Shown here piece by piece: positions 1 to 5,628 of a stretch of 7,784 nucleotides of DNA. The position numbers and the translations under genes were made by a program. Location: positions 1 through 7,784 of the forward strand of contig CAJXPP010000094.1 of the NCBI GenBank assembly GCA_913058195.1. Direction: 5' to 3'. Position 1 is the stretch's first letter. The number at the start of each line of letters is the position of its first letter. This DNA comes from an uncultured Gammaproteobacteria bacterium. GTDB lineage: Bacteria > Pseudomonadota > Gammaproteobacteria > Nitrosococcales > Methylophagaceae. The notes below the pieces were generated by a model. The model was not told the origin of the DNA and did not search any database. It worked only from the letters and a program-made list of their open reading frames with translations.

Positions 1-220
1 GACCAGTCCAACCTAATGATTTTTCTTTTTCGATTTGTTTCTGAGTTTCTTCATAACGTTCACCACGTTCATAGAAATCTTCTACGACTAAGTTAGGTGG
101 TGATTTAAATGCTAGATAAATGAATACTGCATTCGCACTTAAAAAGGTTATGAGAAATAAAATTAACCCTAAAACCCAAGGGTTTTTTAATGCTTCTTTA
201 TTGTGTTGAGAAATAATCAT
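1..220 (-). CDS. ccoH: CcoH/FixH-family cbb3 oxidase assembly protein (3' end cut off by window edge)
   Basis: The reading frame starts at an ATG at 220 and stays open to base 1, giving 73 N-terminal residues of a protein that is usually about 150-170 residues long. Visible features are a short N-terminal segment, the NPWVLG motif at residues 13-18, one membrane helix at about 15-38 containing an Asn (N30), and a following stretch with a DFYERGERYEE motif and a LGW motif near residue 69. This layout is typical of FixH/CcoH, a membrane-anchored assembly factor that associates with cbb3 oxidase subunits. Its start overlaps the ccoG stop codon by four bases (ATGA), so translation is probably coupled to ccoG. 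The missing C-terminus lies beyond the window; nothing suggests the gene is broken. Confidence 0.9.
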   Translation of the reverse strand, partial: MIISQHNKEALKNPWVLGLILFLITFLSANAVFIYLAFKSPPNLVVEDFYERGERYEETQKQIEKEKSLGWTG

Positions 221-1650
221 TTGTTACCTGTTTTTTTTGGACCTACAAACATACTTTTATAGCTGACTGATATTGCTGAATTAGATTCAGCATGACCTTT
301 AAATACGATCGGTACTATACCTGATGTCATCATGCCATCGGGTACTCGAACTAAAGCCGTTACAGGAATAACTTTCCCAGGTTCAACCATCATTGTTGTT
401 AAACCATGCAATGTTGCACCGTCTACGCCTTCAATACCAAACTTAAATATTAGTGTTTGCTTTGTTTTATTCAACACTTTAATTGTATATTTATTTTGTA
501 TTGAACCATCACTTAACTTAACAAATAATGGTTGTCTTTCATGAACAACTTTGAACTCAGTTGGTGACAGATTCATAAAGCCATAAATAATTCCTGACAT
601 TGCAGCAATCAAGATCATGCCATAGACAATCACACGAAACCGTTTATAAAATGGAATCGTTTTGCCATTGTGATGTAACTCTTTATAGGTGGCATAACGA
701 ATAAGGCCTTTGGGTTGCTTTACTTTATCCATAATACTGTCACAAGCATCAATACACAGTCCGCAGGTGATACAACCTTCTTGCTGTCCTTTACGAATAT
801 CAATACCAGTAGGACAGACAGCCACACACACATTGCAGTCTACACAGCTACCTTTTGCTGAGTTATCCTGCCCTCTTTTAATTCGGCCTCGCGGCTCGCC
901 ACGTTCAGCGTCATATGCCGGTAACAAGGTATCTTGATCGTACATAACCCCTTGAAGTCGGGCATAAGGGCATAACCAAAAGCATACCTGTTCACGCATA
1001 AAGCCTGCAAAGGTATAAGTACCAAAGGTAAATGAAGTTATTATTATTACTGCAGTTAATGAAACATCAAAATGAAATAGGTCAGACCACAGTTGATAAG
1101 AATCAGTAAACCATGCAACAAATGATATCCCAGTTACCAGTCCAATTAAAAGCCACAACACATGCTTGAGTAGCTTTCGTGATAATTTATGAAGTGATAG
1201 TGGCGCCTTATTGAATTTCATCGCCTTTTGCGGAGTATTGCCTTCTAGCTTACCCTCTAGCCATGTAAAAATATCCGTCCATACCGTTTGAAAACAAAAA
1301 TATCCACAAAATACACGCCCAGCGACACTAGTCACAGCTGCAAGCAAAATTGCAAAAAATAGCAGAGTAAGAGAGAGCATCCAAATATCTTGGGGATAAA
1401 TTGTGATATGAAAGATATTAAACTGTCTATTTGGAAGATCAAATAATATCGCTTGAGAATCATTCCAGCGTATATAGGGCCCGATGAATAAAATGGACCA
1501 AATACTCATTCCAAGCCATTTTAATGTTCGAAAGCGACCTGCTAATCGTTTCGCGACAATTTTGATTCCACCTGCATTAACATGCCATTCAGATGCATCT
1601 TCATAGATATCATCAACATTTAATATTGTATTATCTTGATCGTTATTCAC
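217..1650 (-). CDS. ccoG: Cytochrome c oxidase accessory protein CcoG (cupric reductase, FixG/RdxA family)
   Basis: This 477-residue protein has the normal length of CcoG, a membrane Fe-S protein that reduces Cu(II) to Cu(I) during assembly of the CuB site in CcoN. Membrane helices lie at about 43-60, 88-109, 163-181, 196-216 and 338-358. Cysteine pairs are C115/C119 (in GRVFCGYFCFQTVW) and C223/C227 (in CFWLCPYARLQG). A cytoplasmic diferredoxin-type segment has C269, C272, C275, C279-Pro and C293, C296, C299, C303, enough for two [4Fe-4S] clusters. The C-terminal 365-470 region fits the Ig-like FixG C-terminal domain. Most relatives have Pro after the second cysteine of the first pair; here it is Phe (F120). 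The start is GTG: the next in-frame codons upstream reach a TGA within 15 bases, and no other good start precedes the first membrane helix. The ribosome binding site is weak (a GAG about 8 bases upstream). The gene has its own promoter at 1681-1689 and overlaps ccoH by 4 bases. Confidence 0.96.
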   Translation of the reverse strand: MNNDQDNTILNVDDIYEDASEWHVNAGGIKIVAKRLAGRFRTLKWLGMSIWSILFIGPYIRWNDSQAILFDLPNRQFNIFHITIYPQDIWMLSLTLLFFAILLAAVTSVAGRVFCGYFCFQTVWTDIFTWLEGKLEGNTPQKAMKFNKAPLSLHKLSRKLLKHVLWLLIGLVTGISFVAWFTDSYQLWSDLFHFDVSLTAVIIITSFTFGTYTFAGFMREQVCFWLCPYARLQGVMYDQDTLLPAYDAERGEPRGRIKRGQDNSAKGSCVDCNVCVAVCPTGIDIRKGQQEGCITCGLCIDACDSIMDKVKQPKGLIRYATYKELHHNGKTIPFYKRFRVIVYGMILIAAMSGIIYGFMNLSPTEFKVVHERQPLFVKLSDGSIQNKYTIKVLNKTKQTLIFKFGIEGVDGATLHGLTTMMVEPGKVIPVTALVRVPDGMMTSGIVPIVFKGHAESNSAISVSYKSMFVGPKKTGNK

Positions 1651-1668
1651 AACTCTATCTCATCAACA

Positions 1669-1680
1669 TTAACTGGTTAA
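1669..1680. repeat. Short inverted repeat (TTAAC-2-GTTAA) at the predicted ccoG transcription start
   Basis: The sequence TTAACTGGTTAA has two perfect 5-base arms around a 2-base centre. It abuts the predicted ccoG -10 element and covers the expected start of transcription (about 1674), a position where a bound repressor would block initiation. No regulator is identified, and AT-rich short repeats arise by chance, so an operator role is only a possibility. Confidence 0.3.
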
Positions 1681-1689
1681 ATTATAGCA
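1681..1689 (-). promoter_or_regulatory. Extended -10 promoter for ccoG
   Basis: On the minus strand the sequence TGCTATAAT is a perfect TATAAT hexamer preceded by TGn, the extended -10 form that works with little or no -35 box. No good -35 element is visible 17 bases upstream. It sits 31 bases upstream of the ccoG GTG start and just downstream of the terminator at 1743-1769, so ccoG-ccoH would have an independent transcript. Confidence 0.65.
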
Positions 1690-1742
1690 TGCAGCATAAA
1701 TATAAGCATTTGCTAATTATCTGATTTACTAGGTTTAGATAC

Positions 1743-1769
1743 AAAAAAGCCGGCTAATAATACCGGCTT
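1743..1769 (-). terminator. Intrinsic terminator ending the ccoNOQP-small ORF transcript
   Basis: On the minus strand, AAGCCGG pairs perfectly with CCGGCTT (7 bp) around a 9-base loop, followed at once by a run of six T. It begins about 20 bases after the stop codon of the 40-codon gene and lies before the ccoG promoter, so it separates the oxidase structural genes from ccoG-ccoH. Confidence 0.85.
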
Positions 1770-1788
1770 CTTTAATATCGATTTTCTA

Positions 1789-1911
1789 TTAATCGTCTTT
1801 TGATTTATCTTCGTCGATGTGTTTCATTGCAAAATATACAAAATAAACAGAACCGATAATCATCGCAACAACGCTTGCAATAACAGAAACAACTACCCAA
1901 TCAATATTCAT
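1789..1911 (-). CDS. 40-residue single-pass membrane protein, candidate CcoM-like cbb3 accessory subunit
   Basis: An ATG at 1911 is preceded by GGAG seven bases upstream, and the frame runs 40 codons to TAA. The peptide starts MNIDWVVVSV, forms one hydrophobic helix at about residues 5-27, and ends in a charged, mostly acidic tail (KHIDEDKSKDD). It lies 46 bases after ccoP and directly before the operon's terminator, so it is very probably co-transcribed with ccoNOQP. Size, single helix and a motif of Asp followed by Val-Val near the N-terminus recall CcoM, the small helix subunit described in Pseudomonas stutzeri cbb3 oxidase. It does not carry the CcoS-type motif (aromatic/Gly-Gln-Phe-Asp-Asp), and CcoQ is already present upstream. 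That it is translated is well supported; assignment to CcoM is inference. It could also be an unrelated small assembly peptide. Confidence 0.8.
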   Translation of the reverse strand: MNIDWVVVSVIASVVAMIIGSVYFVYFAMKHIDEDKSKDD

Positions 1912-1929
1912 AATAAATCTCCATCTATC

Positions 1930-1947
1930 GAAGGGCTTTCACCCCTC
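1930..1947 (-). other. RNA hairpin with GAAA tetraloop between ccoP and the 40-codon gene
   Basis: On the transcript, GAGGGGU and GCCCUUC pair over 7 positions (two G-U wobbles included) around a GAAA tetraloop of the GNRA class. There is no U-run after it; the small gene's ribosome binding site follows instead. It is therefore unlikely to be a terminator and could act as an RNA stability or processing element that sets the amount of ccoP relative to the downstream peptide. Confidence 0.45.
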
Positions 1948-1957
1948 ATAAAAAATA

Positions 1958-2917
1958 TTATAGACCACCACCAAACTGGTGAACATAAACAGCTAACTTC
2001 TTAATTTCTGTTTCTGTTAGGCGCTCTGCTTCAGTACCATCAAGCTCATCAGCCCAATCAATTTCACTTGGATCGTCGCCATCCGCTATCGCATAAGCTC
2101 TAGCTTCAAGAATAATAGCCATTTTTTCACTCCACTGAGGCATTACAGCAACACGTGTAGCAGGATCTGTAGCATCGTTTACACCGTGAAGAATAGTCTT
2201 TCTAATTTGATCTTCTTCACCGGAAAAACGCCAGATTTTATCTGTTAAATTAGCCGACCCCATCTGTTTGATACCTTTCGCATCCGCACCATGACAAGCA
2301 AAACACCCTTTAGCATTATATAATGCTAATCCGGCTTCATTAGCAACACCATTTGAACTATCAATAACAAATTGAACAAGCTGATCTACTTCTTCAGTTT
2401 TTAATAGTTTCTCATGTGCAGGCATATTACCAGCTCGTCCCTTAGCAATACTCAAAGCCACGTCATGAACGGTACCGCCATATAACCAATCATCATCAGT
2501 TAGATTTGGGTAACCTGCACCTTCAGCAGGCGCACCACCTGTGCCATGACAAGCAGCACAGTTATCACCGTAAAGTACTTTACTAGACCCAATCGAATAA
2601 TTAAGCATCTCTTGATCAGCTAGAATTTCTTCTACGCTCATCGCAGATAGCTTGTCCTCAAAAGGTGCTCGTCTAGCTTCAACTTTAGCTAGGTCTTCTT
2701 TATATTCACCAATCTGTGTCCAACCTAACAGCCCCTTAGTACTATCATTCACTAGCGGTAGTGATGGATAAAGAACAAAGTATGCAATTACTATTAAACC
2801 ACTCAGGTAAAGTGAGTTAAGCCACCAACGTGGACAGGGGTTATTTAATTCCCTAATCCCATCCCAGACATGACCTGTGTCTTCGACTTGAGTAGGGCTT
2901 TTTTTATTATTTGCCAT
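1958..2917 (-). CDS. ccoP: cbb3-type cytochrome c oxidase subunit III, dihaem cytochrome c CcoP
   Basis: The 319-residue protein carries an N-terminal hydrophilic segment, one membrane helix at about 33-52, and two periplasmic cytochrome c domains. Haem c attachment motifs are CAACH at 120-124 and CFACH at 205-209. Likely axial methionines are M165 (GNMPA) and M259 (VMPQW). CcoP accepts electrons from soluble or membrane cytochromes c and passes them to CcoO and CcoN. The start ATG has a strong GGAG seven bases upstream and overlaps the ccoQ end by 11 bases. Unusually, the stretch between M259 and the closing KKLAVYVHQFGGGL helix is expanded by about 30 residues (roughly 268-300) rich in Asp, Glu and Ala. 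In familiar CcoP proteins this link is short. The motifs make the family call secure. Confidence 0.97.
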   Translation of the reverse strand: MANNKKSPTQVEDTGHVWDGIRELNNPCPRWWLNSLYLSGLIVIAYFVLYPSLPLVNDSTKGLLGWTQIGEYKEDLAKVEARRAPFEDKLSAMSVEEILADQEMLNYSIGSSKVLYGDNCAACHGTGGAPAEGAGYPNLTDDDWLYGGTVHDVALSIAKGRAGNMPAHEKLLKTEEVDQLVQFVIDSSNGVANEAGLALYNAKGCFACHGADAKGIKQMGSANLTDKIWRFSGEEDQIRKTILHGVNDATDPATRVAVMPQWSEKMAIILEARAYAIADGDDPSEIDWADELDGTEAERLTETEIKKLAVYVHQFGGGL

Positions 2918-3119
2918 CTTTTTTCTCCGATTTTGTCTCGTTTTCGTCTAAAAGCATAGTTCGGTGTGATTCTATCTCTTGCTTATTTTTAGGGTTGAGT
3001 ACCCAGAAGTAAACAATAACCATTAAGATAAATACAATCACAGTCAGAACTAGCCCAAACCAGTCAGTTCCAGTCATCGCACTCCAGTCAGTATGGAAGT
3101 ACTCTTGAAGCTTAGTCAC
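2907..3119 (-). CDS. ccoQ: cbb3-type cytochrome c oxidase subunit IV, CcoQ
   Basis: A 70-residue protein with one membrane helix at about 19-41 ending in YFWVLNPKNK, followed by a charged cytoplasmic tail rich in Glu and Lys. This is the usual size and shape of CcoQ, which stabilises the interaction of CcoP with the CcoNO core. Translation starts at GTG. The gene overlaps the end of ccoO by 8 bases and the beginning of ccoP by 11 bases, so all three are probably translationally coupled. An AGAG six bases upstream of the GTG can act as ribosome binding site. Confidence 0.92.
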   Translation of the reverse strand: MTKLQEYFHTDWSAMTGTDWFGLVLTVIVFILMVIVYFWVLNPKNKQEIESHRTMLLDENETKSEKKDGK

Positions 3120-3792
3120 GATAATCTCTGCCCGGTTCGAATTTAATCATAGTGCCCAATACTTGAAGATAAGCAACTAATGCCTGCATTTCAGTTTTAC
3201 CTTCTACTGAAGCTGCTGCATTTTTAATATCATCATCGCTATAGGGAACCCCTAAGACTCTCATCGCCTTAACACGCTTCTCAATGCCAACGCCATCAAT
3301 GGTTGAGTCATCTAACCATGGGTAGTTAGGCATAACTGATTCCGGTACTACACTACGTGGTGCACGTAGATGTTGTATATGCCATGCATCAGAGTATTTA
3401 CCGCCTAAGCGAGCAATATCAGGCCCAGTACGTTTTGAACCCCACTGGAATGGGTGATCATATTTTGACTCAACGGCTAGAGAATAATGTCCATAACGAT
3501 CTTTTTCATCTCGGAAAGGACGAATCATTTGTGAATGGCATAAGTAACAACCTTCGCGTTGATAAATATCACGCCCGGCTAATTCCAATGCTGTGTATGG
3601 GCGAACTCCTGATAGTTCTTCATATTCAGGGTGAGCCTTATCCTCAAAAGTGGAGTCTATATAGAACAAAGGTACAATTTCAACAATCCCACCCACTGAT
3701 ACAATAATGGCTGTTGCCAATACCAGTGCGAAAACATTCTTTTCCAGCTTTTCCTGAAAGCTTACTGGTTTATTTGAGTTATTTTCAGACAT
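3112..3792 (-). CDS. ccoO: cbb3-type cytochrome c oxidase subunit II, monohaem cytochrome c CcoO
   Basis: The 226-residue protein has an N-terminal membrane anchor at about 20-43 and a periplasmic cytochrome c domain. The haem motif CYLCH lies at 82-86, followed by SQMIRPFRDE. The family signatures KRTGPDIARLGGKYSD (about 120-134) and PESVMPNYPWL (150-160) are present, with M154 as probable axial haem ligand. CcoO passes electrons from CcoP to the haem b of CcoN. The start is 11 bases after the ccoN stop, and its AAGGGG ribosome binding site overlaps that stop codon, so translation is likely coupled. Length is within the usual range and no feature is missing. Confidence 0.97.
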   Translation of the reverse strand: MSENNSNKPVSFQEKLEKNVFALVLATAIIVSVGGIVEIVPLFYIDSTFEDKAHPEYEELSGVRPYTALELAGRDIYQREGCYLCHSQMIRPFRDEKDRYGHYSLAVESKYDHPFQWGSKRTGPDIARLGGKYSDAWHIQHLRAPRSVVPESVMPNYPWLDDSTIDGVGIEKRVKAMRVLGVPYSDDDIKNAAASVEGKTEMQALVAYLQVLGTMIKFEPGRDYRD

Positions 3793-3803
3793 TCCCAGTC
3801 CCC

Positions 3804-5234
3804 TTAAATATTTGCATTTGCTAAAGCGGCTGTTCTTGCAGATGAATCAGCAACAGCTTTACGAATAGTGACAGTAATGTTAAATAACATCACACACGCG
3901 CCTAGGAAGAAGATAAGTCCACCTGCAGCACGCATCGCATAATATGGATGCATTTGAGCAACAGACTCAACGAATGTGTAAGCTAAGTTTCCATAGTCAT
4001 CATACGCACGCCACATTAGACCTTGCATGATTCCTGATACCCACATTGCCGTGATGTATACAGCTGTACCAATTGTCGCCATCCAGAAATGCAGATTAAC
4101 CAGTTTCACTGACCAGATTGTTGTTCCCCATAGCCGCTCTACCATATGGTAAATAGCACCGATAGATACCATTGCAACCCAACCTAAAGCACCTGCATGT
4201 ACATGACCGATCGTCCAGTCAGTGTAATGTGATAAGGCATTAACTGTTTTTGAAGCCATAACAGGGCCTTCAAATGTAGACATTGCATAAAAGGCTAATG
4301 ACACAATTAAGAAACGTAAAATATAATCCGTTCGTAATTTATCCCAAGCACCACTCAAGGTAAACATACCGTTAATAGCACCACCCCATGATGGGATAAT
4401 CATCGCTAAAGAGATCGCAGCACCTAGTGAACCGGTCCAATCTGGTAATGCAGTGTATTGAAGATGATGAGCACCTAGCCATACATAACCGAATGTTAAT
4501 GCCCAAAAGTGAATTACAGATAAACGGTATGAGTAAACCGGACGGTTTGCTTGCTTAGGAACAAAGTAATACATGATGCCAAGGAAACCTGCTGTTAGGA
4601 AGAAACCTACTGCATTGTGTCCCCACCACCATTGAATCATTGCATCTTGAACACCTGCAAAGATTGAATATGATTTCCATAATGACACCGGAATAGCCAA
4701 ACTATTCACGACATGTAAATAAGTAATCATCACCATCATCGCTAAGAAAAACCAATTAGCAACGTAGATATGTGAAACCTTACGAACCGCTAGCGTCATA
4801 ATAAAATTAAAGCTATATGCCAACCAAACTACTGCAATAAGGATATCAATAGGCCATTCTAGTTCAGCATATTCTTTAGATTGAGTTAAGCCTAGTGGTA
4901 ATGTAATTACAGCACCTAAAATAACTAAATTCCAACCCCAGAATGTAAACCATGCTAATTTATCGCTCCACAGACGTACACCTGATGTACGCTGTACAAC
5001 ATAATAAGCTGTCGCCATTAATGTTGAGCCACCAAATGCAAAAATTACTGCATTGGTATGTAATGGACGTAGACGACCAAAACTAATATATGGATTATCA
5101 AAGTTCAGAACTGGCCAAGCCAATTCTGATGCGATATACACACCGATTCCTGTTCCCACTACCAAGTATACGACCGCCATATAGGCGAACCACTTGACTA
5201 TTTCAAAACTATATTGCTGTTGTTCCGCTTGCAT
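3804..5234 (-). CDS. ccoN: cbb3-type cytochrome c oxidase subunit I, CcoN
   Basis: This is the catalytic haem-copper subunit, with about 12 membrane helices, which reduces O2 to water and pumps protons. Numbered from the ATG at 5234 (476 residues), the expected ligands are present: H59 (low-spin haem b, RPLHTN), H206 (WWWGHN), H256/H257 (AHHLQY) for CuB, and H344/H346 (TIGHVHAG) for haem b3 and haem b. Y250 is in the position of the His-linked tyrosine of C-type oxidases, and E322 sits in the conserved STFEGP motif. These positions match Pseudomonas stutzeri CcoN with an offset of about one residue, which supports the ATG start. A longer in-frame reading from TTG at 5255 would add seven residues (MIEGVVA) but has no usable ribosome binding site. 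The gene opens the operon and follows a 390-base region with an FNR-like site. Confidence 0.97.
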   Translation of the reverse strand: MQAEQQQYSFEIVKWFAYMAVVYLVVGTGIGVYIASELAWPVLNFDNPYISFGRLRPLHTNAVIFAFGGSTLMATAYYVVQRTSGVRLWSDKLAWFTFWGWNLVILGAVITLPLGLTQSKEYAELEWPIDILIAVVWLAYSFNFIMTLAVRKVSHIYVANWFFLAMMVMITYLHVVNSLAIPVSLWKSYSIFAGVQDAMIQWWWGHNAVGFFLTAGFLGIMYYFVPKQANRPVYSYRLSVIHFWALTFGYVWLGAHHLQYTALPDWTGSLGAAISLAMIIPSWGGAINGMFTLSGAWDKLRTDYILRFLIVSLAFYAMSTFEGPVMASKTVNALSHYTDWTIGHVHAGALGWVAMVSIGAIYHMVERLWGTTIWSVKLVNLHFWMATIGTAVYITAMWVSGIMQGLMWRAYDDYGNLAYTFVESVAQMHPYYAMRAAGGLIFFLGACVMLFNITVTIRKAVADSSARTAALANANI

Positions 5235-5242
5235 AGCGACCA

Positions 5243-5248
5243 CACCTT
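5243..5248 (-). promoter_or_regulatory. Ribosome binding site deciding the ccoN start
   Basis: AAGGTG lies eight bases upstream of the ATG at 5234, an ideal spacing. The upstream TTG at 5255 has no Shine-Dalgarno sequence at a workable distance. This is the reason for choosing the shorter CcoN form. Confidence 0.65.
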
Positions 5249-5344
5249 CTATCAATGAAAAACATTTAACACCTTCTGCCCAAGTTCAGAGAGAAGTCCT
5301 AATTCCATCACACCTTAAATTCAAAGCTTGATGTATTTTACCGC

Positions 5345-5350
5345 ATTAGC
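5345..5350 (-). promoter_or_regulatory. Putative -10 element of an FNR-activated ccoN promoter
   Basis: GCTAAT matches the TATAAT consensus at four of six bases. If it is used, transcription would start near 5338-5339 and the FNR-like palindrome would be centred about 41-42 bases upstream, the class II position in which FNR contacts RNA polymerase directly. A better-looking hexamer, TAAAAT at 5335-5340, would put the palindrome centre near -52 and has no -35 box. Confidence 0.4.
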
Positions 5351-5371
5351 TCAAACCATTTTTGATACATT

Positions 5372-5389
5372 ACCTGATCTAGATCAGGT
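5372..5389. promoter_or_regulatory. FNR/ANR-type binding site (perfect 18-bp palindrome)
   Basis: ACCTGATCTAGATCAGGT reads the same on both strands. Its core, TGAT-CTAG-ATCA (5375-5386), fits the FNR-family consensus TTGAT-N4-ATCAA at eight of ten positions, with only the outer T and A replaced by C and G. ccoN operons are classic targets of FNR/ANR/FixK regulators, which switch them on under low oxygen. It lies about 140 bases before the ccoN start. The C/G outer bases leave open a relative such as a CRP-like or DNR-type regulator. Confidence 0.65.
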
Positions 5390-5448
5390 GTTATGAGAAA
5401 AGCCTTGTTTTAGCGTTATTTGCCTCAATATTCTTTTCGCAACAGCCA

Positions 5449-5477
5449 ATTGTCCTTACTTCACCGTCACAGGTCAA
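5449..5477 (-). promoter_or_regulatory. Possible sigma-70 promoter upstream of the FNR-like site
   Basis: On the minus strand TTGACC (5472-5477, five of six matches to TTGACA) and GACAAT (5449-5454, four of six matches to TATAAT) are separated by exactly 17 bases. It could give basal transcription of the cco operon without FNR. Pairs of this quality occur by chance in AT-rich DNA. Confidence 0.3.
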
Positions 5478-5628
5478 GAGTTTCAAACATTGTAAAAACA
5501 GCCTGATTCCTGAAAACAATGATAAATCATTACTTTAATGGTCTAGATCCATACAGATGTTATATAAGTAGATTCACCTGTATCTCATACGGTCATTCTC
5601 GCTTGCGTAATTTTCAAGTGAAAACAGC

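Larger units (their letters stand above)
5235..5628. other. Non-coding region upstream of ccoN (oxidase operon control region)
   Basis: No convincing gene lies on either strand here. It contains the 18-bp FNR-like palindrome at 5372-5389, a possible -10 at 5345-5350, a sigma-70-like pair at 5449-5477, an imperfect CTAG-centred palindrome at 5538-5552, and a short inverted repeat at 5518-5531. No clear intrinsic terminator follows the DUF498 gene, so some read-through from upstream into ccoN is possible. Two 9-base copies of AGAAGGTGT (minus strand; 5269-5277 and 5242-5250) lie just before the ccoN start. Confidence 0.6.

Noticed and set aside
332..937. Two plus-strand open frames opposite ccoG (332-544 and 710-937)
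   Set aside because: Both lie within the conserved ccoG gene on the other strand and carry no protein-family features.
1789..1911. Reading the 40-codon gene as CcoS
   Set aside because: CcoS has a recognisable Gly-Gln-Phe-Asp-Asp type motif after the helix and is normally longer; this peptide has Lys-His followed by an Asp/Lys tail.
3357..3707. A 116-codon plus-strand open frame opposite ccoO
   Set aside because: It lies entirely antisense to a well-conserved gene, has no recognisable domain or ribosome binding site, and is explained as a shadow of ccoO.
5209..5265. An 18-codon minus-strand frame (starting MFFIDRRCG) with an AAGGTG upstream, overlapping the ccoN start out of frame
   Set aside because: It is very short, its composition is unremarkable, and the start spacing is tight (4 bases). 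It could be a chance product of the duplicated AGAAGGTGT sequence; there is no independent support for a leader peptide.
5338..5370. A 10-codon minus-strand frame (MYQKWFELMR) just downstream of the FNR-like site
   Set aside because: It lies in the predicted promoter and across the -10 element, so it would not be fully transcribed.
5518..5531. Resemblance of AATGAT-AA-ATCATT to a Fur box
   Set aside because: The Fur consensus has one base between these arms and longer flanking matches; here the spacer is two bases and the flanks do not fit.
5595..5628. Possible terminator after the DUF498 gene (TTTTC-ACTT-GAAAA)
   Set aside because: The stem is only five AT-rich pairs with no following T-run, too weak for an intrinsic terminator.
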